NCBI GenBank assembly: GCA_903901975.1
Contig: CAIUTB010000157.1
Location: forward strand, 1-51,348
Source of the DNA: an uncultured Bacteroidales bacterium
GTDB taxonomy: Bacteria; Bacteroidota; Bacteroidia; Bacteroidales; Paludibacteraceae
Direction: 5' to 3'
DNA: 51,348 nt
This document shows, piece after piece, positions 16,746-23,822 of this stretch. Made by a program: the position numbers and the translations under genes. The notes below the pieces were generated by a model, which worked only from the letters and a program-made list of their open reading frames with translations, searched no databases and was not told the DNA's origin. Numbering within the stretch: position 1 is the first letter of the stretch; each line of letters starts with the position of its first letter.

Positions 16746-18275
16746 ATGAAATATCTTAAGAAAATCCGTGTCGGATTGTCACTCCTTTTTTTTATTCCCA
16801 TCCTGTTATTTTTCCTTGATTTTACGGGGAAATTGCCTACTCAGTTACATCAATTATTGAGTATTCAGTGGATTCCTGCATTATTGTCAATGGACTTCAT
16901 CATTTTAGGGGTTTTACTTTTACTGAGCTTATTATTCGGTCGGATTTATTGTTCTGTCATTTGTCCACTCGGTGTTTTTCAAGATATTGTTACCTGGAAG
17001 ACACGCCTTTTTCGCAAAAAAAAGAAATTCCGCTACGAATATGCCAAACCACAAAACTGGATCCGATATTCCATTTTGGCACTTACTATTATCGTATTTA
17101 TTTTTGGAAGTTCATTTCTGGTTTTATTACTCGACCCATACAGTACTTTCGGAAGAATCAGTTCTCAGTTATTTCGTCCTTTAGTTATTTTTGCCAATAA
17201 TGGTTTATCTCATTTGCTGGGCAAAACAGGCAATTATTCCGTTTATGAAGTAAAGCAACTAAGCTTTATTCCACTGGCCTTCAGTCTTGCGTTTTTATTT
17301 TTCTTAGTTGTAACAACCATGTCCTGGACTAAAGGTCGTTCATATTGCAATACAATTTGCCCCGTTGGTACAGGATTAGGCTTACTATCAAAATTCTCAA
17401 TATTCAGAATAGCAATAAACGAATCATCGTGTGTTCGTTGCGGTGCTTGTGAGCGTAAATGCAAATCACAATGCATTGATAATGATACAATGAAAATTGA
17501 TGAGACTCGTTGTGTGAGTTGTTTTGATTGTTTGTCATCCTGTAAAAAAGACAGTATTCATTACGAATACCGATATAAGAAACAAACTACCAGTGTTACA
17601 GAACCAAAAGTAAGTTCGGGTAGAAGAACATTTTTATTGACTACGGGTGCAATTATTAGCACTGCTGCATTTGCAAAGCCCAGAAAAATTATTTCAAAAA
17701 ATGATTCTATTCTTTCGCGTATGCCCATTATGCCTCCGGGAGCAGGAAGTATGGAGCATTTTAAGACTCATTGTACCGCTTGTCAGATATGCATTACCAA
17801 ATGCCCCATGCAAGTATTGAAACCTGCTGCACTCCAATATGGTATTTCTGGTATCACACAACCACATTTGGTATTTTCTACCGAAGTTTTTTGCAGCTAC
17901 GATTGTAATATTTGTACAACCGTTTGCCCTACCAGTGCATTAAAAAAACTTCCGATTGAAGAAAAGAAACTGGCTCAAATCGGCGTTGCTAAATTCCGGA
18001 AGGATAAATGTATTGTTTTCACAGAAGAAAAAGATTGTGGGGCATGTTCAGAGCATTGTCCTACACAAGCCGTACACATGATTGATTATAAAGACGGACT
18101 TACAATTCCTGAAGTCACACAAGATCTATGCACCGGTTGCGGGGCTTGTGAATCAATTTGTCCTTCAAAACCCTATGTTGCAATTTACGTTGAAGGCGTA
18201 AGTACACAACTCAAAGCTAAAAAACCAACCGATGCTAAAAAGTTTGATAAGAAAATTGATGATTTTGGGTTTTAA
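16746..18275 (+). CDS. NapH-NapG-like membrane polyferredoxin with internal Tat motif
   Basis: The protein has 509 aa from ATG 16746. Residues 9-28, 43-64, 107-130 and 172-192 are four membrane helices, with the NapH/CcoG-type motifs CSVICPLG (69-76) and CNTICPVG (201-208). Two 4Fe-4S sites follow (Cys 229, 232, 235, 239 and 256, 259, 262, 266). At 291-310 comes SGRRTFLLTTGAIISTAAFA, a twin-arginine signal with a hydrophobic stretch. The rest carries four more cysteine clusters (343-353, 383-394, 431-438, 462-472), as in NapG/MauM ferredoxins. The likely role is quinol oxidation with electron transfer to a periplasmic partner. Its place after tatAC and the Tat-exported DUF362 protein supports export of the C-terminal half. 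The terminal oxidoreductase is not in the window. Confidence 0.88.
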   Translation: MKYLKKIRVGLSLLFFIPILLFFLDFTGKLPTQLHQLLSIQWIPALLSMDFIILGVLLLLSLLFGRIYCSVICPLGVFQDIVTWKTRLFRKKKKFRYEYAKPQNWIRYSILALTIIVFIFGSSFLVLLLDPYSTFGRISSQLFRPLVIFANNGLSHLLGKTGNYSVYEVKQLSFIPLAFSLAFLFFLVVTTMSWTKGRSYCNTICPVGTGLGLLSKFSIFRIAINESSCVRCGACERKCKSQCIDNDTMKIDETRCVSCFDCLSSCKKDSIHYEYRYKKQTTSVTEPKVSSGRRTFLLTTGAIISTAAFAKPRKIISKNDSILSRMPIMPPGAGSMEHFKTHCTACQICITKCPMQVLKPAALQYGISGITQPHLVFSTEVFCSYDCNICTTVCPTSALKKLPIEEKKLAQIGVAKFRKDKCIVFTEEKDCGACSEHCPTQAVHMIDYKDGLTIPEVTQDLCTGCGACESICPSKPYVAIYVEGVSTQLKAKKPTDAKKFDKKIDDFGF

Positions 18276-18353
18276 AAGCTTAAAAGTTAAAAAAGAAGGT
18301 TTATAAGCCTCAATGCTTGAACGTTTAATGTTTCAAAATTGCTGAAAAAAAAC

Positions 18354-18361
18354 TATCTTTG
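18354..18361 (+). promoter_or_regulatory. -7 promoter box of the LysE-type gene
   Basis: TATCTTTG fits TAnnTTTG 24 bases before the ATG at 18386. The nearest TTG (18339) is too close for a standard -33 element. Confidence 0.5.
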
Positions 18362-18385
18362 CAATGGAAACAATAAAAGCATAAA

Positions 18386-19009
18386 ATGTTTGAGATTATT
18401 ATAAAGGGAATTTTGATAGGTTTATGTATTTCGGTACCATTGGGTCCAATCGGGATGCTTACTATTCAACGGACCTTAAATCGTGGTCAGAAACATGGCA
18501 TTGCTACCGGTTTGGGTGCTACGACTTCCGATTTGATTTATACCATCATCACCTTATTCTTTTTGAGTTTCGTACTTGATTTTATTGAAGCACATCGCTT
18601 CGTCATACAACTTGTCGGCAGTTTGGTTGTAACGTATTTTGGTTGGTATATTTACCAGAGTAACCCGGCTACACAACCGAAGCCGAACGAAACGGTTAAA
18701 CATAGTCTTCCGGGTGATTTTTTTACGTCCTTTGGCCTGACTTTTTCTAATCCACTGGTTTTATTTGTACTGATTGCCCTCTTTGCCCGCTTCGAATTTA
18801 TAAATAACACTACCACCTTATTTGTTTCAATTATTGGCATTACGTCAATTTTAGGCGGTGCTTTGCTATGGTGGAGTTTACTGACTTTTTTAGTAAGTCG
18901 TTTTAAGGACAAACTTAACATGAGAGAATTGAAAATTATTAATCAAATAACCGGAGTGATAATAATTCTCATTGGTTGTGTTGGTTTAATTCTTTGTTTG
19001 ATAAAATAG
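18386..19009 (+). CDS. LysE/RhtB-family amino-acid exporter
   Basis: This 207-aa inner-membrane protein has six hydrophobic segments. The N-terminal LysE signature is clear: a first helix followed by VPLGPIGMLTIQRTLNRGQKHGIATGLGATTSDLIY. The FGLTFSNPLVLFVLIALF motif of the fourth region matches 'NPK...F' of the family. It should export amino acids or related metabolites. It stands alone between two transcription units with its own promoter and a following terminator. Confidence 0.92.
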   Translation: MFEIIIKGILIGLCISVPLGPIGMLTIQRTLNRGQKHGIATGLGATTSDLIYTIITLFFLSFVLDFIEAHRFVIQLVGSLVVTYFGWYIYQSNPATQPKPNETVKHSLPGDFFTSFGLTFSNPLVLFVLIALFARFEFINNTTTLFVSIIGITSILGGALLWWSLLTFLVSRFKDKLNMRELKIINQITGVIIILIGCVGLILCLIK

Positions 19010-19011
19010 AA

Positions 19012-19042
19012 AAGCCAACGCGTTATCGCAACGAATTGGCTT
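19012..19042. terminator. terminator-like hairpin after the LysE-type gene
   Basis: AAGCCAA (19012-19018) pairs with TTGGCTT (19036-19042) across a 17-base loop. It lies between convergent genes. The T tract is weak. Confidence 0.55.
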
Positions 19043-19090
19043 ATTATTAATCCTTTAGAAGATTAATAAACAAAATGTATTATTGTTCGA

Positions 19091-19615
19091 TTAAGAAACT
19101 GAACCTTCTGATTTCTCTTCTCTAATAGTCGATTTTCCATTACACGAAAAGGCGTTTAACATCTCTTCCTTCGACATTTTCCCACTGATCCAGATTAAAC
19201 TTATTTCATTTTTATCCTTGCTAACGATAAGCATATCAGCATTATCCTTTCCTGAAAGGCGGTAGTAAATATGAACACGCTCCCCTTTATCACGAGCTTC
19301 GATAGCGGTTATAAATTTTCCGTCTTCAATCACTTTATCCAGTTCCTGTATAAAAGTTTTAGACAGGACAGAGCCTTTATCTTCCAGTGTCAGAATCTTG
19401 ATGGATTTCATCTTTGAAGCCAACTCTTTGTTTTGGCTATTGCTACTATGTTTTCCTATTATTGAACCTAAATTCATCATACCACCACCAACAGTTACGG
19501 CAGTAAATCGTTCGTCTTCACTATACTTATCAAAAAGTGATTGAAGAGTTTGTGCCTGTGTTGCCACAACAATAAGTAGATAAGCAACCAAAGTCAACAT
19601 TTTTTTCATATTCAT
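19091..19615 (-). CDS. DUF4252 exported protein
   Basis: This 174-aa protein has a signal peptide (residues 1-22, ending ATQAQ). The family pattern is LQSLFDKYSEDERFTAVTVGGGMMNLG near the start, then MKSIKILTLED, IYYRLSGKDNADMLIVSKD and ISLIWISGKM. DUF4252 proteins of Bacteroidota are usually encoded with an ECF sigma factor, as here. It is the third gene of that operon, 2 bases after the anti-sigma gene. The molecular role is unknown; the context suggests an envelope-stress output or sensor. Confidence 0.88.
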   Translation of the reverse strand: MNMKKMLTLVAYLLIVVATQAQTLQSLFDKYSEDERFTAVTVGGGMMNLGSIIGKHSSNSQNKELASKMKSIKILTLEDKGSVLSKTFIQELDKVIEDGKFITAIEARDKGERVHIYYRLSGKDNADMLIVSKDKNEISLIWISGKMSKEEMLNAFSCNGKSTIREEKSEGSVS

Positions 19616-19617
19616 TA

Positions 19618-20130
19618 TTATTTATATTGTAATTTATTTTGTATTTCATCCATTCTTTCTTTTACACTCGAAAGTTTATTAATCGGATGTAAGTTATTTC
19701 TTACTTTTTCAATATTTTGCATCGGTTTCATACTTCTGTTCAACACATCGTTCACCTGATTCAGTTTTTTATCAGCATATTTTTCGGCAAATTCTGTATC
19801 CTGAATTTTAGCTCCACTCACCACTGCGAAATTTTCTGGCTGTTTTGGATATTTTACCCACAATGCAATTAATAATGATGCAGCAACTCCAGTATAAATA
19901 AAGGTCTGAATCCACATACGCTTCACTTTTTTTTGCTCCGGGAGAATTTTCAGATCCGGCTTGTTAGCTTTTTCCTTTAACTCCTCATCAAAAGTCACAA
20001 ACATAGCTCGATACAGTTCGTGTTCTGGCAAAACTGCTGAAGTCCTAAAATACTGCTTCAGTTCGCTTTCTTCAGCAAGCGTTGTTTCGCCCCGAAAGTA
20101 TTTTTCCAATAAATCACTAGCTCTTTCCAT
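19618..20130 (-). CDS. putative anti-sigma factor, single-pass membrane protein
   Basis: This 170-aa protein has an N-terminal cytoplasmic helical part (LLEKYFRGETTLAEESELKQYF, a pattern seen in many Bacteroidota anti-sigma factors). One membrane helix follows at about residues 76-92 (FIYTGVAASLLIALWV), and then a periplasmic tail of about 75 residues with heptad-like repeats. Its start overlaps the ECF sigma gene by 14 bases, the usual sign of a sigma/anti-sigma pair. It has no zinc-binding HxxxCxxC motif. Confidence 0.85.
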   Translation of the reverse strand: MERASDLLEKYFRGETTLAEESELKQYFRTSAVLPEHELYRAMFVTFDEELKEKANKPDLKILPEQKKVKRMWIQTFIYTGVAASLLIALWVKYPKQPENFAVVSGAKIQDTEFAEKYADKKLNQVNDVLNRSMKPMQNIEKVRNNLHPINKLSSVKERMDEIQNKLQYK

Positions 20131-20638
20131 ATACTGTTTGGTCTATTCGTTTTTGTTCCATTATTATCTTTTCTCTGATTTTCTGTCGTGCTCTTGAAAG
20201 ATTTACGGTTACGGCATTTTCGGTAAGCGTGGTTATATATGCGATTTCACTAAGTTCCATTCCTTCTACATCCCGCATCCTTATTATTGTTCGTTGTAAT
20301 TCAGGCAAATTATCAATCAAGATTTTAACCCGACGAACCAAATCCTTTTGTTCCGTTTGTTGATGCGGATTTAACTCAATATAAGCTATCTCGGGAGCTA
20401 ATTCCTGTTCATCTCGTTGTTGGCGAATAGAATCCAAACATAAATTCCGCATTGCACGCATCGTAAACGCGGGTATATTCTCCACTTCGTCCAAACTACC
20501 TCGCTTTTCCCACAATTTTACAATCAAGTCCTGCACAGCATCCTGTGCCGAATCAGCATTCCGTAATATCGATTTTGCCAATCGAAAAAACTTGTCGGAC
20601 AGCGTGATAACCTGATTATTAAACTGTTTTGAATCCAT
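20117..20638 (-). CDS. ECF-family RNA polymerase sigma factor
   Basis: This 173-aa protein has the two ECF domains: sigma region 2 at about residues 10-80 (FRLAKSILRNADSAQDAVQDLIVKLWEKR, FTMRAMRNLCLDSIR) and region 4 at about 110-160 (LPELQRTIIRMRDVEGMELSEIAYITTLTENAVTVNLSRAR, helix-turn-helix). It is first in a three-gene operon with an anti-sigma factor and a DUF4252 protein. It is probably autoregulated and responds to an envelope signal. No standard housekeeping box was found in front. Confidence 0.94.
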   Translation of the reverse strand: MDSKQFNNQVITLSDKFFRLAKSILRNADSAQDAVQDLIVKLWEKRGSLDEVENIPAFTMRAMRNLCLDSIRQQRDEQELAPEIAYIELNPHQQTEQKDLVRRVKILIDNLPELQRTIIRMRDVEGMELSEIAYITTLTENAVTVNLSRARQKIREKIIMEQKRIDQTVYGKS

Positions 20639-20773
20639 TCGGCTTATTCTGTATCTAATCTAAAAAAAACAATGTTTTATGATTAATATTAACTCAACAA
20701 TTCGGAAACTAAAACCTTTTAATAATCAGTTCTACATATAAGACGAAAATAACAAAAAATTATTACATTCTGT

Positions 20774-20790
20774 TGAGAAAATATTTCTCA
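20774..20790. promoter_or_regulatory. palindrome TGAGAAA-N3-TTTCTCA in a divergent intergenic region
   Basis: A 7-base perfect inverted repeat near the middle of the 306-base gap 20639-20944, between the divergent sigma-factor and 7TM-HD genes. It is a candidate operator. The rest of the gap is AT-rich, with a T11 run at 20879-20889 and no gene. Confidence 0.35.
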
Positions 20791-20944
20791 GCCACAGTGT
20801 CAGAATAAACTATCAGGAGTAAACTAATTGTTATTTCATGCAAAAATAGGGAAAGTCTGGCGGATAATGTTTTTGCTCGTTTTTTTTTTGTAATTTTCGG
20901 CTGTTTTAGTATGCATACTTTCTTAACATAAAAATGCTAAGGTT

Positions 20945-22993
20945 ATGAAAATAAATTTATCGGAAACTCAGATTCAGAATTTCAAAATAATTGGGTTATT
21001 TACCTGTTTATCAATACTGATCGTATTACTTTATCCAACCGAAGACAGCTTTAAATATCAGTTTGAAATTGGGAAACCCTGGTCGTATGAGTTAATAACA
21101 GCCTCGTTTGATTTTCCAATTTATAAAAACGAGCAGCAATTAGCGAAGGAAAAAGTAGAAATTCTGAAAGATTTCACTCCCTATTACAAGATTGATACCG
21201 CATTAGTGAGTAAACAGTTACAAAAACTGACTGATGACTTACAGCAGAATAAAGATATTCAGGGTCATACAATGACATATATTCGGAAAAAATTCAAAGA
21301 CATTTATTCTGTTGGAATAATTTCAGCAACTGAATATAATAATTTACTAAGCGATAAACGGACCAAAATTTCATGTATTCTACCGAATCGACTTACGCAT
21401 ATTAGGCAGTTGGAAACTGTGTTGACACCACGAACTGCTTATGAACAAATAACTGCCAATGCTCCTGTTACGCTAAAGGATTATAATATCAACAAGTACC
21501 TGACCGAAAATCTGACTTTTGATAGCCTTACAACTGTTATTTCAAAAAATGAATTATTAAAAAATCTATCGATTACCTCCGGTATGCTGCAATCTGGTGA
21601 GCGCATTATCGATCGGGGCGAAATAGTATCATCAAATTCTTTTCAAGTATTAAATTCACTAAAGATAGAAACCGAAAAAAGAAAATCGAGTATCCAACAA
21701 TCTTCGGTGGTGATATTAGGGGAGATTATCATGACTTTCGGCTTAATCTCATTGTTCTTTTTATACATTTATCTCTTCCGTCCCCGTATATTCGAAGTAA
21801 CGAGTCATGTGATTTTTATCTTATTACTTATTTTAATGATAATAAGTCTCACTTCCTTTACTATCAGCTTTACCTCATCAAGTTATTATATTGTACCTTT
21901 CGCATTGTTACCAATCATTATCCGGGTATTTTTTGATTCCCGAACAGCTTTATTTGCTCATATCATAACGGTGCTGATTATTTCATTTATGGTGGATAAT
22001 GCATTTCAGTTTATTCTTTTGCAAATTACGGTGGGTATGGCGGCAGTTTCTAGTCTGAAGGATATGTCGCAACGCTCTCAGCTGGCTCAAACGGCTTTGT
22101 ATATATTTTTGAGTTACGTTCTTATGTATGTAGCCTTTGAATTAATTTCGGAAGGCGATATTAACCGAATTGATTGGCATTACATTATCTTTTTCGGCTT
22201 GAGCAGCGTTTTCTTGCTTTTTGCCTATGTTTTGATTTATATTTTTGAGAAAATATTCAATCTGGTTTCGAGTGTTACCTTGGTTGAACTCACCAACATA
22301 AACAGTGATTTGATGATGCAATTTTCAGAACGTGCTCCCGGAACTTTCCAACACTCCCTACAGGTTTCAAATCTGGCTACCGAAGCAGCCAAAAAAATCA
22401 ATGCAAATAGTCTGCTGGTTCGTACCGGTGCGCTTTATCACGACATTGGAAAAATGAAACACCCTGAATATTTTATTGAGAATCAGCTTGGTGGTAAAAA
22501 TCCGTTATCGGAAATTGATTATGAAGATGCTTCGCAAATTGTAATTAATCATGTGAATGACGGCATTGAAATTGCCAAGAAAAGCCATTTACCTGAACAA
22601 ATTATTAAGTTTATCAGTTCGCACCATGGAACAAGTAAAACCAAGTATTTTTACTATTCATATATCAATGCAAACCCTGATAAAAAGCCGAATGACGAAA
22701 TTTTTACCTATCCGGGACCCATTCCAAATAATAAAGAAACGGCAATTCTAATGATGGCCGATGCTGTTGAAGCCCGTTCGAGAAGTTTGACAGAATATAC
22801 CGACGAAAGCATCAGCGAAATGGTTGAAAACATGATTGATAACCAGATTGCTGAAGGAGAATTTAAGGATGCACCTATTACTTTCCGTGATGTAGAATTA
22901 GTTAAAGCGGTTTTCAAGGAAAAAATCAAAAACATTTATCACAACCGGATAAAATATCCTGAAATAACTAAAATTACTCCTCCCAACCCCTAG
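20945..22993 (+). CDS. pgpH: 7TM-HD phosphodiesterase (PgpH/YqfF family)
   Basis: This 682-aa membrane protein has a first helix (about 16-30), then an extracytoplasmic domain of the 7TMR-HDED type (about 35-240) with the family segment SGMLQSGERIIDRGEIV. Seven membrane helices follow (about 255-440), and then a cytoplasmic HD domain with SERAPGTFQHSLQVSNLATEA and TGALYHDIGKMKHPEYF (HD near residue 499). Later metal and substrate residues lie in SSHHGTSKTKYFYY. Characterised relatives degrade cyclic di-AMP. No diadenylate cyclase gene is in the window. It ends at a strong terminator. Confidence 0.92.
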   Translation: MKINLSETQIQNFKIIGLFTCLSILIVLLYPTEDSFKYQFEIGKPWSYELITASFDFPIYKNEQQLAKEKVEILKDFTPYYKIDTALVSKQLQKLTDDLQQNKDIQGHTMTYIRKKFKDIYSVGIISATEYNNLLSDKRTKISCILPNRLTHIRQLETVLTPRTAYEQITANAPVTLKDYNINKYLTENLTFDSLTTVISKNELLKNLSITSGMLQSGERIIDRGEIVSSNSFQVLNSLKIETEKRKSSIQQSSVVILGEIIMTFGLISLFFLYIYLFRPRIFEVTSHVIFILLLILMIISLTSFTISFTSSSYYIVPFALLPIIIRVFFDSRTALFAHIITVLIISFMVDNAFQFILLQITVGMAAVSSLKDMSQRSQLAQTALYIFLSYVLMYVAFELISEGDINRIDWHYIIFFGLSSVFLLFAYVLIYIFEKIFNLVSSVTLVELTNINSDLMMQFSERAPGTFQHSLQVSNLATEAAKKINANSLLVRTGALYHDIGKMKHPEYFIENQLGGKNPLSEIDYEDASQIVINHVNDGIEIAKKSHLPEQIIKFISSHHGTSKTKYFYYSYINANPDKKPNDEIFTYPGPIPNNKETAILMMADAVEARSRSLTEYTDESISEMVENMIDNQIAEGEFKDAPITFRDVELVKAVFKEKIKNIYHNRIKYPEITKITPPNP

Positions 22994-23006
22994 TAGACAG
23001 AAAAAT

Positions 23007-23041
23007 AAAATCCTCCAAATTCTAATGATTTGGAGGATTTT
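23007..23041. terminator. bidirectional terminator after the 7TM-HD gene
   Basis: AAAATCCTCCAAAT (23007-23020) pairs perfectly with ATTTGGAGGATTTT (23028-23041) across a 7-base loop, between convergent genes. Confidence 0.9.
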
Positions 23042-23059
23042 CAATTTATACTTGTAATA

Positions 23060-23788
23060 CTAATCTAACTTTACTGTAATTTTCTTCGCAATTTTAAGTG
23101 CAGTTGTCATTGTACTCAAGTCGGTATCCAAATTACCATCAGCACCCGAATAATGACTGTGACCAATTACTTTCAACACATATTCCGGAGTTGGACTTGC
23201 AGTATCAATATCTGCGGAATAAACCAAAGCCGGTTGGCTGGACGTTTTGTATTCTTTGTCATTCATATATTTGTCGTTTGTCCAGTATTCATTCCAGTCC
23301 CAGGACTGATTTAATTCCAGCATGATTTTATATTTTCCGTTCAGCGGTTTTTCAGTTTTAGAATGTAAAATAAACGAAGCCGATGGAGTTGCACCGGTAT
23401 AGGCATCAGCCACCGGTTGTTTTGGAGTTGGCATATAGGTACCAAATTCATTCTTCTCTCCACGCTGATGAGCCCAAAAAGGCAAAGTGGCAGGACGTTG
23501 AATCTCGCCCGCTTGCCAACGACCGGTTTTACGGCTCGCTCGTTTAAAAACGCCTTTCCCGATGCTTTCCGATACATATAAGGTCTGAATATAATTACCC
23601 TTTTCGTCGGCTAACCAAACTGCAAAAAGCGGATGATTATGTTCAACTCCTTTTTCAAACTGAATAGTCAGACTTGTACCGGCATTGTTCGAGCCATAGT
23701 TTTCCTGCGAAAAAACTTCTTTTTTCTTTTGTGCTGAAATTGCCATCGCAACAAACAAAGCTACAATTATTAATACTTGTGTTTTCAT
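23060..23788 (-). CDS. DUF2271 exported protein
   Basis: This 242-aa protein has a signal peptide (residues 1-19, ending AISAQ). The DUF2271 pattern is seen in TLYVSESIGKGVFKRASRKT, RPATLPFWAHQRGE, and ELNQSWDWNEYWTNDKYMNDKEYKTSSQPALVYSA. In other bacteria DUF2271 proteins are often found with iron-regulated or flavin-modified membrane proteins, but their role is unknown. It follows a TonB-dependent receptor gene by 34 bases on the same strand, so the two likely act together in uptake at the envelope. Confidence 0.87.
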   Translation of the reverse strand: MKTQVLIIVALFVAMAISAQKKKEVFSQENYGSNNAGTSLTIQFEKGVEHNHPLFAVWLADEKGNYIQTLYVSESIGKGVFKRASRKTGRWQAGEIQRPATLPFWAHQRGEKNEFGTYMPTPKQPVADAYTGATPSASFILHSKTEKPLNGKYKIMLELNQSWDWNEYWTNDKYMNDKEYKTSSQPALVYSADIDTASPTPEYVLKVIGHSHYSGADGNLDTDLSTMTTALKIAKKITVKLD

Positions 23789-23822
23789 ATTATAAACTAT
23801 AAATTATGAACTATAAACTGAT

